From a virus, in the IMG/VR virus record IMGVR_UViG_3300031772_000344, positions 1-21,210 of that record: a DNA stretch of 21,210 nt; one strand, given 5' to 3'. This document shows, piece after piece, positions 13,859 to 20,680 of this stretch. The notes beneath the pieces are model-generated. The model was not told the origin of the DNA. It searched no databases and worked only from the letters and a program-made list of their open reading frames with translations. A program made the translations under genes and the position numbers. Within the stretch, counting starts at the first letter, position 1, and every line of letters starts with the position of its first letter.

Positions 13859-14724
13859 TTTGGCACCCGCACAGTCTGGATAGCGTTGGAGTAGGATGGC
13901 CACTGATTTTCAGCAACGCACACGCTGTACTCAGCGAGGTACTGACGGTACTTGGCACGACCTAACTCAATATCCTCCGGAGGGAGCTCCATAACCGACA
14001 CCCCGTAAGGCGCCGCTTTCTCAGCGACCACAAACAGGAAGCGATTCACCTGGAACGCACTCGCTAACTCAGGAGAGGCCGCCGCCGCCGCCGTCAAGCC
14101 ATCCAAGTAAAACGCCGCCTGAATATGGTAGCCAAAGTTTGCGACAGCTCTCCCAAAATCCTCGCTCGTGGCATTCCCCGACGTGGTTTTTAGGTCTAGG
14201 ATAGTGCCAGCCGTGTAAGCGTCCAAGCGACCCTTGCAAAACACGCCCGTTTCAGCGTCTGTCCAGAAAAATGCCAGCTCCTTAAGGGAATGTCTGAGCA
14301 TTTCCGCCACCGCACTTTTCGCTACACCATCGGCAATGCCTGTGCAGGTTGCGATGTCACTCACGTTAAGAGGCGTTTTACCCGCGTTAGCCTCCTCCCA
14401 AAGTGCGTACTCCGCTTTTCCTGCGTTGCTGTTGCGCTTAATGTCAGGAGCCACGCAGTATTTCGTTGGAAACAACTCAGGCTCAAGGACCAGTGTGTGT
14501 ACCGCAGTCCCTAATTCCTGCGCTTTCGTTGTCTCATTACCACCCTCCATCGCGGCCTTAGCGTGGGCAGGGGAGTATTTAAATTCCTTTAACAGAGACT
14601 GGCTAACGCCTGGTGCCGCTCTATAGACGGCCTCCTCTAATTCAAAGATTCCTTTCAGATGTCCAGTGCGGTGCAGGTCATTGACCCATTCAAGAGTTAA
14701 TTTGTGTGTCATAAAAAATTCCAT
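13849..14724 (-). CDS. PD-(D/E)XK exonuclease-like protein (DUF3799/RecB-type)
   Basis: This 291-residue protein has GTAVHTLVLEPELF (72-85), typical of the N-terminal part of the phage DUF3799 nucleases, then the active-site series CKGRLDAY (163-170, catalytic D168), ILDLKTTSG (175-183, D177 and K179) and the YHIQAAFYLDGL helix (199-210) with the Y-x-x-Q motif IV. All nuclease residues are present. These enzymes resemble the nuclease domain of RecB/RecE and resect double-stranded ends for single-strand annealing or pairing. It shares an operon with a RecA-fold ATPase. ATG 14712 (MTHKL) is an alternative start with slightly better Shine-Dalgarno spacing. Confidence 0.85.
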   Translation of the reverse strand: MEFFMTHKLTLEWVNDLHRTGHLKGIFELEEAVYRAAPGVSQSLLKEFKYSPAHAKAAMEGGNETTKAQELGTAVHTLVLEPELFPTKYCVAPDIKRNSNAGKAEYALWEEANAGKTPLNVSDIATCTGIADGVAKSAVAEMLRHSLKELAFFWTDAETGVFCKGRLDAYTAGTILDLKTTSGNATSEDFGRAVANFGYHIQAAFYLDGLTAAAAASPELASAFQVNRFLFVVAEKAAPYGVSVMELPPEDIELGRAKYRQYLAEYSVCVAENQWPSYSNAIQTVRVPKWA

Positions 14725-14766
14725 TTCTTTAGTTATTGTTAGGTCGTTATATTGTGCGATTGTCAG

Positions 14767-14874
14767 TTAAGTTAAAAACCATGCAGCGTGAAGTGAGATG
14801 ATAGCTCGGCAAAACGCCTTCAGCAGCGGCTCAAAACTAAATACAAAGGTTGCGAAAATTAATCCTAGTTTCAT
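14767..14874 (-). CDS. Tiny hydrophobic peptide gene
   Basis: This is a 35-codon frame whose ATG overlaps the preceding stop as ATGA. The product begins MKLGLIFATFVFSFEPLLKA and is hydrophobic over most of its length, consistent with one membrane helix. Translational coupling is its main support. It could be a small membrane-active phage peptide or a chance frame. Confidence 0.35.
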   Translation of the reverse strand: MKLGLIFATFVFSFEPLLKAFCRAIISLHAAWFLT

Positions 14875-15017
14875 GATACGGCCTCCTGGTTTGTAGCTCC
14901 AGCCGCGTAAATTTGTTGCAGCAGAGCATCGACGTTAATTTTTACCAGTTCATGGAAAATTTCGTCAGACTCCCTGACGATTTGAGCAATCTCATTAAAC
15001 ATATCTTCGTGACTCAT
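14871..15017 (-). CDS. Small helical protein
   Basis: This 48-residue protein starts at ATG 15017 behind GGAGGG and overlaps the previous stop as ATGA. The sequence starts MSHEDMFNEIAQIVRESDEI and continues as an amphipathic, acidic helix. It sits in a chain of coupled small genes ahead of the nuclease. No function is assigned. Confidence 0.6.
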   Translation of the reverse strand: MSHEDMFNEIAQIVRESDEIFHELVKINVDALLQQIYAAGATNQEAVS

Positions 15018-15181
15018 TTCTTTTTCCCTCCGTTTTCCATAAAAGCCGTAATTCTAGCAACTGTCTCATCCACAGTTTCAAAACCATTTACGAGCGCCTG
15101 GATTCTATTGTAGGTGTCTAGCTTGATACGCACCAGCTTGGTAGCGAGCTCCTTTGTTTTAGTTTTTATTTTCGTGGTCAT
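15014..15181 (-). CDS. Small basic protein, possible ribbon-helix-helix-like
   Basis: This is a 55-residue protein from ATG 15181 with AAGGAAG upstream. After a Lys/Thr-rich start, the segment ATKLVRIKLDTYNRIQALVN and the following GFETVDETVARITAFME resemble a short ribbon-helix-helix (MetJ/Arc-like: one strand then two helices). Such proteins bind DNA as dimers and often repress early phage genes. The resemblance is by eye only and the fold is short. It ends in GGKKK and overlaps the next gene. Confidence 0.55.
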   Translation of the reverse strand: MTTKIKTKTKELATKLVRIKLDTYNRIQALVNGFETVDETVARITAFMENGGKKK

Positions 15182-15197
15182 TTTCTTCCTTTCGTTG

Positions 15198-15227
15198 AGG
15201 GTGGTTTGTTTTAGTTGCTACCACCCT
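15198..15227 (-). promoter_or_regulatory. Inverted repeat just upstream of a ribosome binding site
   Basis: AGGGTGGT (15198-15205) and ACCACCCT (15220-15227) form a perfect 8-bp dyad with a 14-base loop. On minus-strand mRNA it lies directly before the Shine-Dalgarno of the gene starting at 15181. It could be an attenuator, a repressor site or a weak terminator for the gene ending at 15302. A GTTAAC pair near 15258 and 15283 in the same gap may also be a regulator site. Confidence 0.4.
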
Positions 15228-15301
15228 TCCCTTAAAACTAGATTAGTTGATCCTGTTAACGCGCGCAACTAAAAAAACGCAGTTAACAAAATTTATTTAC
15301 G

Positions 15302-15577
15302 TTATTTCAGACGGTTTTTATAAGGATAGACCATGCGCGCAGCCGTAAACTCCACCAGCTCGACGGAAATTTGACGGTCAGCCTCTAAATAGTCGATGGA
15401 CGCATAAAAATCTCCACGAAGTGCGCGCGCATATTTAGCGGAAATAGCCTTCATGGGGCATGGTTTCTTAAAAGTCTCAAAATATTCCGTCACGTCCATC
15501 ACAATCCGGTTAATGATTTTCGTGATTTCCTGCTCTGGTAGCTGAGACGTGAAGGTTTTTGGGTAGTGGGTCGGCAT
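15302..15577 (-). CDS. Hypothetical protein, first minus-strand gene of early region
   Basis: This 91-residue protein starts at ATG 15577 behind AGGAG. It is predicted helical (EQEITKIINRIVMDVTEYFE, then PMKAISAKYARALRGDFYAS) and basic at the C-terminus (YPYKNRLK). The gene is divergent from the plus-strand operon at 15710 and shares a 132-base control region with it. First genes at such divergent switches are often regulators, but no DNA-binding motif is clear here. Confidence 0.6.
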   Translation of the reverse strand: MPTHYPKTFTSQLPEQEITKIINRIVMDVTEYFETFKKPCPMKAISAKYARALRGDFYASIDYLEADRQISVELVEFTAARMVYPYKNRLK

Positions 15578-15634
15578 GTGAGTGCTCCTGTGAGTGTTGA
15601 AGTTACGGCCACAGCTTCAAGCGTCATTGCGCTA

Positions 15635-15663
15635 TTGTCAATCGTAAAACTGTTAGCTATATG
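15635..15663 (+). promoter_or_regulatory. Predicted promoter of the plus-strand operon
   Basis: TTGTCA (15635-15640) and TATATG (15658-15663) are 17 bases apart, a good sigma-70 layout, about 30 bases before the AAGGAG at 15693. The -35 lies in the near-palindrome ATTGTCAAT, whose complement contains TTGACA, so a back-to-back promoter toward 15577 may share this element and be controlled by one regulator. Confidence 0.55.
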
Positions 15664-15709
15664 GTGACTGTGTTGCTGCATTTAACTAACGTAAGGAGCC
15701 AGTGTGACC

Positions 15710-15778
15710 ATGTTTAATTCACCCCCTAAAGATCTTTTGCAGCCGCTGGATGGCCACCGAACTTGTCTACAGAAATGA
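15710..15778 (+). CDS. Leader peptide or tiny first gene of plus-strand operon
   Basis: This is a 22-codon frame, MFNSPPKDLLQPLDGHRTCL and two more residues, with AAGGAG 11 bases upstream and a promoter before it. Its TGA overlaps the next ATG as ATGA. It may be a leader peptide that couples translation into the frameshift-site gene. The peptide itself shows no known motif. Confidence 0.4.
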   Translation: MFNSPPKDLLQPLDGHRTCLQK

Positions 15779-15968
15779 TACCTAATATGACCAAAGTTAA
15801 ACAAGGAATGGAGATTATTAGACGACGTTTAAAGTAGGGGATAAAATTAGAATCTACGGCGTGACGATCGATGGTGTCGAGCAGTCCTATGATGATTGTG
15901 TCGTCGCTATCCGTGAAGACGGCGTCCTCCAAACGACCGCGTTTATGGAGATCTACCCTGGCGAATGA
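15775..15968 (+). CDS. Small protein made by probable -1 ribosomal frameshifting
   Basis: ATG 15775 opens a 20-codon frame ending ...CGT TTA AAG TAG. The heptamer T TTA AAG at 15828-15834 is a canonical X XXY YYZ slippery site, and GGAG lies 14 bases upstream, a spacing known to stimulate -1 slippage in bacteria. A -1 shift continues TTT AAA GTA GGG into a frame open to TGA 15968, giving a 64-residue protein whose second part begins KVGDKIRIYGVTIDG, a small beta-barrel-like sequence. That second frame has no start codon with a ribosome binding site of its own: a stop precedes it and the first candidate is an internal GTG. A sequencing or natural frameshift is the alternative. Confidence 0.5.
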
Positions 15969-16010
15969 CGCAGGCTCGTGAAGAAAAAGGCGCCGCGAGT
16001 GGAGCGGAAG

Positions 16011-16076
16011 ATGGAAGGAGCATTTAACCGCATTGACCAACTCATGATTGAGCTAGTGCAAAAGAAGGGGGAATAA
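16011..16076 (+). CDS. Tiny helical peptide gene
   Basis: This is a 21-codon frame (MEGAFNRIDQLMIELVQKKG plus one residue) with GGAG six bases before ATG 16011. Its stop is directly adjacent to the next ATG (TAAATG). The peptide is one amphipathic helix. The same frame is open back to GTG 15978, which would give a 32-residue basic version (KKKAPRVERK). It is weakly supported by spacing only. Confidence 0.35.
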   Translation: MEGAFNRIDQLMIELVQKKGE

Positions 16077-16391
16077 ATGACTAATGAGGAAAATATGAAG
16101 AAAAAATATGTGATGGTTCGGACTTACGCAATGGGAGTTTTCGCGGGAACGCTGGAGCCGGAAAGCACGGAAACGTGCAAGGTTTTAACGAACGCCCGCC
16201 GTATCTGGCACTGGAGTGGCGCTGCTAGCCTAAGTCAACTCGCAACTGATGGTACGAGTGATCCAGAAAATTGTAAATTTCCGTGTGAGGTTGCCCGCGT
16301 AGAGCTAACCTCGCCGCAGGGATTTGAGGTTTTAGACGTGACGCCAACGGCGCGGAAATCCATCGCGGAGGTGGAAATATGGGCAAAATAA
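16077..16391 (+). CDS. DUF6948-type phage protein
   Basis: This 104-residue protein starts at ATG 16077 behind GGGGGA. It matches by eye a small family common in phages and prophages: VRTYAMGVFAGTLE near residues 14-27, then NARRIWHWSGAASLSQLA (38-55) with the conserved R-R-I-W-x-W-S-G-A-A core, then NCKFP and a C-terminal TARKSIAEVEIWA. The family has no known biochemical role. It is probably a small beta-rich virion-assembly or regulatory protein. The stop codon lies inside the start of the next, Gly-rich gene. Confidence 0.8.
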   Translation: MTNEENMKKKYVMVRTYAMGVFAGTLEPESTETCKVLTNARRIWHWSGAASLSQLATDGTSDPENCKFPCEVARVELTSPQGFEVLDVTPTARKSIAEVEIWAK

Positions 16392-16615
16392 ATTCAGGCG
16401 CGGGCTCGAGTTCGGGTGGGGGCGCGGGCTCGAGTTCGGGTGGGGGTTCGGGTTCGGGCGATGGTGGGGGTTCGAGTTCGGGCGAGGGTGAGGGTGGGGG
16501 TTCGAACTGGTGCGATGGTGGGGGTTCGATCTGGGGTGAGGGCGATGGTGGGGGTTCGAGTTCGGGTGAGGGCTCGGACGATGGCGTGGGTGGAGAAGAG
16601 ATGGATCATGACTGA
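16379..16615 (+). CDS. Gly/Ser-rich low-complexity protein overlapping DUF6948 gene
   Basis: This 78-residue protein starts at ATG 16379, inside the last codons of the preceding gene (13-base overlap), so it is translationally coupled. GGAGGTGGAA lies just upstream as Shine-Dalgarno. It is almost entirely Gly, Ser, Asp and Glu, in units such as GGGSSSGEG, interrupted by NWCDGGGS and IWGEGDGG, and ends in VGGEEMDHD. The DNA is a degenerate minisatellite built from GGTTCGGG-like units. From memory, similar Gly-rich frames occur next to DUF6948 genes in other phages, which argues against chance, but I cannot check that here. The function is unknown; a disordered linker or ligand-binding chain is possible. 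Confidence 0.6.
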   Translation: MGKINSGAGSSSGGGAGSSSGGGSGSGDGGGSSSGEGEGGGSNWCDGGGSIWGEGDGGGSSSGEGSDDGVGGEEMDHD

Positions 16616-16718
16616 ACCGACCTGCCAGCGCCACGCTAAACAGATCGGCCCATCGGCATAGAAGATTCAAATATAGCGAGCTTATTTAGAAAATGATAGG
16701 TTAACATAATAAATCTTA

Positions 16719-17087
16719 TCAGACGTTGATTTTAAACTGTAAAGACTGGAGATGCTCCAGGCTGTAGCGCGGATAAACGCCCATATAAATCGCTAGGACA
16801 CCTGGTCCAAAGGACTTCCATAGTTTCTTCTTTAACCTCCAAACCTCTGTCTCATGGCCTTTATACTCACCCCATGTAGGTGTTTTGTTTTTGCCGTCGA
16901 GGTAAAAAAAATCTGCGACGTATGTAATCCCTGGCAGTAGCTGTACCCGCACCTGAGTCTTAAGCCCCGAAATATGTCCCACGCTTTGAAGTGTTTTCAG
17001 ATAAAGATAGCACTGACCCTCAGCGCGCGAGGCAAACTTTAACCCGTCATGGCTGCACTTGGTCGCCCTTATCCTAGCGCGACCCAT
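16719..17087 (-). CDS. DUF1064-type PD-(D/E)XK nuclease
   Basis: This 122-residue protein resembles DUF1064 phage nucleases: ATKCSHDGLKFASRAEGQCY (8-27) with the conserved S-x-x-E-G/E at E23, GITYVADFFYLDGK (53-66) with D59, and GEYKGHETEVWRLKKKLW (73-90) with the catalytic E-x-K at E74/K76. Members are predicted endonucleases related to Holliday-junction or restriction-like enzymes. The set of acids is intact. It starts with a TAATG overlap after a virion protein gene, so it is transcribed with the structural block. It may process DNA branches before packaging or attack host DNA. Confidence 0.75.
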   Translation of the reverse strand: MGRARIRATKCSHDGLKFASRAEGQCYLYLKTLQSVGHISGLKTQVRVQLLPGITYVADFFYLDGKNKTPTWGEYKGHETEVWRLKKKLWKSFGPGVLAIYMGVYPRYSLEHLQSLQFKINV

Positions 17088-17638
17088 TACTTTACAGCTC
17101 CACCAATGACAGGCACCTCAGTGAAATAGATGCCAGACGCGACCCGCTCTTTCAGTGTGGCGGGGGTAGCAACCACCAAAAGGCTCGATCCCTCATCAAG
17201 TAATAAGGGGACATCGTTCGTGTTAATATCGGTGAACACCGCGTCTAGCGGCTGGTCATACTTAACGCTCGAAAAATGGTACTGCTGCGCAAAGGACGCG
17301 CCACCATCCAGCATAGCCGCAAGCGGAGTAATCGTTCGTGGCACACCGACGTTGTAAATCATGGGATTCAAGAAAAACTGGAAAAAACACCTACCGCCAA
17401 AGCTGTAGTAAAACCGCTTCCAGATATAGATGCGCTTCCCACTCCCTGCGGGGTTAACCAGGAGCTGGAGAGCCACCGCAAGCCCTATAGTCTCCAGGGT
17501 CAGCTCAGAATAGGCGCTGAAATTTTGGCCGTGAGTTAGTCCATCCCACTTGGATTTCACCACGGCGTTGGTGCTAGGAAATCGTGACCCTGCGTCTGTT
17601 TTTGGTTTTTGAGGAAACATATTAAAAACTTCACCCAT
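17087..17638 (-). CDS. Hypothetical virion-block protein
   Basis: This 183-residue protein starts at ATG 17638 with AGGAGAAG. It is rich in beta-forming residues: GKRIYIWKRFYYSFGGRCFF (68-87), then NPMIYNVGVPRTITPLAAML and VPLLLDEGSSLLVVATPATL. The fold looks like an all-beta structural protein, and no signal peptide is present. It follows the two paralogous 219-residue genes on the same strand, so a minor capsid or tail-surface protein is most likely. The start region (FPQKPKTDAGSRFPS) is polar and flexible. Confidence 0.6.
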   Translation of the reverse strand: MGEVFNMFPQKPKTDAGSRFPSTNAVVKSKWDGLTHGQNFSAYSELTLETIGLAVALQLLVNPAGSGKRIYIWKRFYYSFGGRCFFQFFLNPMIYNVGVPRTITPLAAMLDGGASFAQQYHFSSVKYDQPLDAVFTDINTNDVPLLLDEGSSLLVVATPATLKERVASGIYFTEVPVIGGAVK

Positions 17639-17647
17639 TTTCTTCTC

Positions 17648-18307
17648 CTAGGCTCCTGACCCAATTTTCATAAGCTCATTAGTTGCTGCACCTACAACAA
17701 TAGGCCAAGGGTTTAATGACGCCCCAAACGTATCACTAAATTCTATCGATGGGTTTTGTGTGGTGGAGGTGCTCTGAGCTGTATACGATAGGTCCGCTGT
17801 ACCATTGTCGCCAAACCATAAGCGCCCAGTATCACTTGCGTTTGAGATGATAATACCTTGCTCTATCAGTAAAAAATCCCCAATATTCGCTGTTTGCGTT
17901 GTTAATGTGGACGTCTGGTAGTCACTTATGCGTGTTGTGCCGTAGAAAAAAACACCCTGACCAAAAGTCAATAAGTTGGATGTAATCACACCAAGCGAGT
18001 TACACACACTTATAGCGATAGCTAAGTTAACAGTATTAGTGAAGCTGGTGGAGCGCCCTGACGTGGCATACGAAACAGTACCTGTAAATGTAGTTGCTGT
18101 AGCAAAGGTCCTAGTTACAAAGCTTTTGAGTAGGTATTTATTCCCAACAGTGCCAGCTTGGATAAAATTAGTCATCACGGTAGAGGTCTTTGTCGTATCG
18201 GCTCGTATCCAACTATTAGACGCAGTAATTACAGTCCATGTTGCACTAGTCTCTGTTACAACGGGTACGGCAGCGCTTGAAGATGGTAAATAAAAACGCG
18301 TTGCCAT
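17648..18307 (-). CDS. Virion protein, paralogue B of a tandem pair
   Basis: This 219-residue protein starts with MATRFYLPSSSAAVPVVTET. That opening is common in phage structural proteins made of Ser/Thr-rich beta strands, and the rest fits: GTVSYATSGRSTSFTNTVNL, GDFLLIEQGIIISNASDTG (about 142-160), WFGDNGTADL and SIEFSDTFG near the end. The gene just upstream encodes a protein of the same length with the same opening and matching blocks (GDYLIIEFG, WVEFTSNISF), so the pair arose by tandem duplication. The stop of that gene and this ATG share an A (TAATG). It is probably a tail or capsid-surface component, possibly host-contacting. Confidence 0.7.
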   Translation of the reverse strand: MATRFYLPSSSAAVPVVTETSATWTVITASNSWIRADTTKTSTVMTNFIQAGTVGNKYLLKSFVTRTFATATTFTGTVSYATSGRSTSFTNTVNLAIAISVCNSLGVITSNLLTFGQGVFFYGTTRISDYQTSTLTTQTANIGDFLLIEQGIIISNASDTGRLWFGDNGTADLSYTAQSTSTTQNPSIEFSDTFGASLNPWPIVVGAATNELMKIGSGA

Positions 18308-18966
18308 TATGTTCCAATACCTCGCAACATAAGCCCGTTAGTGGAATCACTTGGCGCTGGGGGCGTTGGTTTGAATGATATGTTAGATGTAAACTCCACC
18401 CACGGAGCGTTCGAGGCGGTGTCACCGTTGGTAGCTGTTAAATCAATGTCTGGCAAATCCCCTATTTGTAGGTTTAACGTAGCACTCACGGCATTGTATT
18501 TAACGCATCCGAATTCAATTATTAAATAGTCGCCGTCCTGCACACCACCATTAGTTATAGTTGTGTTGCCTTCTAAGATTCTACTTGCCAGAGACGGAGA
18601 GTTATACTGAGACGCGCCCTCTGCGTTCGAGACCAATATACTTCTTAATGTGCCCGTACTTGTAAAGGACCGCACGATACACTTTGCATATGCGCCACCA
18701 TACGTGTTTTGGCTCCCCCGCAACGAGCTTTGAATGGATCCTGTAATTGTCTGTGCCCCGTTAATCGCTGGAGAACAGAACTGCCAGAAACAATAGTCAG
18801 CCGTTGCTGCGGTGGTTAGTGGAGTTGACACTAGGACAGTACCCGCCTTAATGGTGTTGACATTTATCCTCGAAAGCGTGACGCCAGACCCAGTCCAGTT
18901 AGAGTTAATCGCTGGGCTAATAGGTGTCGCCGTCGATGAAGATGGTAGGTACAGCCTAGTGGCCAC
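18307..18966 (-). CDS. Virion protein, paralogue A of a tandem pair
   Basis: The start is set at GTG 18966 instead of 19005: GGAGG lies seven bases upstream, the product then begins MATRLYLPSSSTATP exactly like its downstream neighbour, and the length becomes the same 219 residues. With this start it no longer overlaps the gene before it, whose TAA is at 18980-18982. Conserved blocks with paralogue B are the N-terminal 11 residues, a GxITxSIQSSLRG-like strand region, GDYLIIEFG and APWVEFTSNISF. The two have diverged strongly in the middle. A structural role on the virion surface is inferred from composition and context. Confidence 0.75.
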   Translation of the reverse strand: MATRLYLPSSSTATPISPAINSNWTGSGVTLSRINVNTIKAGTVLVSTPLTTAATADYCFWQFCSPAINGAQTITGSIQSSLRGSQNTYGGAYAKCIVRSFTSTGTLRSILVSNAEGASQYNSPSLASRILEGNTTITNGGVQDGDYLIIEFGCVKYNAVSATLNLQIGDLPDIDLTATNGDTASNAPWVEFTSNISFKPTPPAPSDSTNGLMLRGIGT

Positions 18967-18979
18967 AACAGGACCTCCG

Positions 18980-20341
18980 TTAGAAGTTGTACATGGACAC
19001 TGCAATAATATTAACTGAGGTAACCGCCGCGCTTAATTGAGCTGTCCATGGGGTGTTAGCAGTCACTTGAGGTAGTGGAGTGATAAAGGGGATAACCGCA
19101 CCACCATTGGCTGCTAGTGAAATAATACCCATCGTTGTGCCACCAGTACCTGACCTAATAGTGACATTCACCGCCGTGGCAGAGGAGTTCGTGAGCACTA
19201 ACTGCGTAAGATCACGAAAGACCGACGCCGTACCGCTCGCAGCGACAATAGCTGTTTCAGTAGTAGATGCTATGGTAGTAGGAGTGACAAACGTCATACC
19301 TCGCGGCGACAAGGTAGTAATTGCACGTCCAACCCTATCTAGTAGAAGGTCGGCCCGCTGTCCATTGGAGCCATTAATAGCCGCCGCAGTCGCGGCCACC
19401 AATCCACCTACTTTAACAGGGTTTCCACTATCAGTAGTGAGGGACGCAACATTACCCACCACCTGTGCATTTAAGTTGGAGGCGGTGGCTTGGCTTACCG
19501 TTAGCCCACCCTGGTCTGTAGGCAGTGTAACAGGAATTGAAAGCGCGGTAGTTTTCGCTCCCAACGTAACAGACGCGCCACCGACTTGTGTAATATCACT
19601 TCTAAGCCCTCCAGATAGGTTCATGGAGAAGGGATTAACTGTTGCCGTCGTGTATGTTGGAGCCGCAGAAGTGGATGACCCCATAACCATAGGTCCAACT
19701 TGGCCGGTAAGCGCCGCTCCCTGAGTTAGACTTAACGCGGTATTTGAGGTGGGTATGGCGCTCTGGTCAGCCGCCATAACAACAGCCAGAGAGCCTGTCA
19801 TTGCCTTCTGGCCTAATGTGGTTGGTAATTTGGCGCTAATTTGGCCGAGTGTTAGTTCGGTCGCTGCGCCAGCTGGCAACGGTAGGGACGCCGCAGTAAT
19901 TGGCAGTGATGTTTGGTTGCTTGCAAATACAACAGGCAGACTCTGTGTCATAACCTGTTGACCTATTAGGACCACACCGGCGGCGTCGCGCAGATTAACA
20001 TGAAGTCCACGCGCCGTGGTAAGGCGCAACGTACCTTGTGTACCCGTCGATAAGTTCGCGGCGGAGTCATTATACACACCGCCCGTAGGAGCAAAAGGAC
20101 TTACGCCTGCGGTCCACGCGCTCGCGTCAAGGACTGAAAACCCTGACCCAGTACCTTGGACGACATTCACGTCTAATGCGTAAGTCGCGCCGACTTGGCT
20201 AAGGTGCGCGATGTTCGTGCCGCCAACATCTACCAATTTCATGAACCACGCGCCCGATGCTGTCCCTGGTGACCCCTGCGTAACTGTCCCAACTGACCCA
20301 CCAGAGCCGCTAGGTGGATAGGTATAATATACGTTTGCCAT
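18980..20341 (-). CDS. Large repetitive virion protein (fibre/appendage-like)
   Basis: This 453-residue protein starts at ATG 20341 behind AAGGAAG. It is composed of beta-rich, Ala/Ser/Thr/Val-heavy repeats of a type I know from phage structural proteins: GQQVMTQSLPVVFASNQTSL, GQKAMTGSLAVVMAADQSAI and LSIPVTLPTDQGGLTV share a G-x-x-x-M-x-x-S-L-x-V-V-x-A-x-x-Q core. The C-terminal 110 residues (from LSPRGMTFVTPTTIAS) look like a separate jelly-roll-like domain with STTETAIVAASG and TAVNVTIRSGTGGT. It is likely a capsid or tail appendage. There is no lyase or depolymerase motif and no coiled coil. Confidence 0.72.
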   Translation of the reverse strand: MANVYYTYPPSGSGGSVGTVTQGSPGTASGAWFMKLVDVGGTNIAHLSQVGATYALDVNVVQGTGSGFSVLDASAWTAGVSPFAPTGGVYNDSAANLSTGTQGTLRLTTARGLHVNLRDAAGVVLIGQQVMTQSLPVVFASNQTSLPITAASLPLPAGAATELTLGQISAKLPTTLGQKAMTGSLAVVMAADQSAIPTSNTALSLTQGAALTGQVGPMVMGSSTSAAPTYTTATVNPFSMNLSGGLRSDITQVGGASVTLGAKTTALSIPVTLPTDQGGLTVSQATASNLNAQVVGNVASLTTDSGNPVKVGGLVAATAAAINGSNGQRADLLLDRVGRAITTLSPRGMTFVTPTTIASTTETAIVAASGTASVFRDLTQLVLTNSSATAVNVTIRSGTGGTTMGIISLAANGGAVIPFITPLPQVTANTPWTAQLSAAVTSVNIIAVSMYNF

Positions 20342-20680
20342 TTAAACTTCCTTTCCTGACGCCCATACTGTGAAGGTGCCAGTTCCACTAGTGGCGGAGT
20401 ATCTAACGAGGAACTGCATTCCGCCCGTCGCTATGATATCTACAAAAAATGTATCGTTACTGCCTGTTGAAGTGAGGGCGGGGGTAAGGGGTAGGGTCGT
20501 CCAGTTTAACCCATCAAGCGAGGACCCAATCGTAAACGTACCGGCGGCGGTAGTCGTTGATGTGGATATCTGAAACACAACTCTATCCATCCACTGAGAT
20601 TGGAGGATCACACTACTGGAGGTGGCCATACTTTGGCCGGTTATAATTCTAACTGGTGTTAAAACATTTTTCCTACCCAT
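20342..20680 (-). CDS. Small beta-rich virion protein
   Basis: This 112-residue protein overlaps the preceding stop by one base (TAATG). Sequence blocks such as WMDRVVFQISTSTTTAAGTF, SLDGLNWTTLPLTPALT and FLVRYSATSGTGTFTVWASG resemble the single beta-sandwich domain (F-x-I-E-x-S-x-D-G-x-x-W) seen in several phage structural proteins. It is probably a minor virion component related in style to the C-terminal domain of the next gene. Confidence 0.65.
   Translation of the reverse strand: MGRKNVLTPVRIITGQSMATSSSVILQSQWMDRVVFQISTSTTTAAGTFTIGSSLDGLNWTTLPLTPALTSTGSNDTFFVDIIATGGMQFLVRYSATSGTGTFTVWASGKEV

Noticed and set aside
14913-15113. Plus-strand frame of 66 codons.
   Set aside because: Antisense to two small minus-strand genes that have ribosome binding sites and ATGA coupling.
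15726-16040. Minus-strand frame of 104 codons.
   Set aside because: It lies antisense to the coupled plus-strand genes, has no ribosome binding site, and its product shows no domain-like pattern.
16611-16664. 17-codon plus-strand frame overlapping the end of the Gly-rich gene.
   Set aside because: Too short, no motif and no independent ribosome binding site; the stop overlap alone is not enough.
16332-16670. Minus-strand frames rich in Pro/His or Arg/Thr/Pro across the Gly-rich gene.
   Set aside because: They are antisense readings of the GC-rich minisatellite; the plus-strand frame is coupled to the gene before it.
19080-19724. Long plus-strand frame of 214 codons.
   Set aside because: It is a shadow of the 453-residue virion gene, whose composition and repeats are clearly phage-structural on the minus strand.
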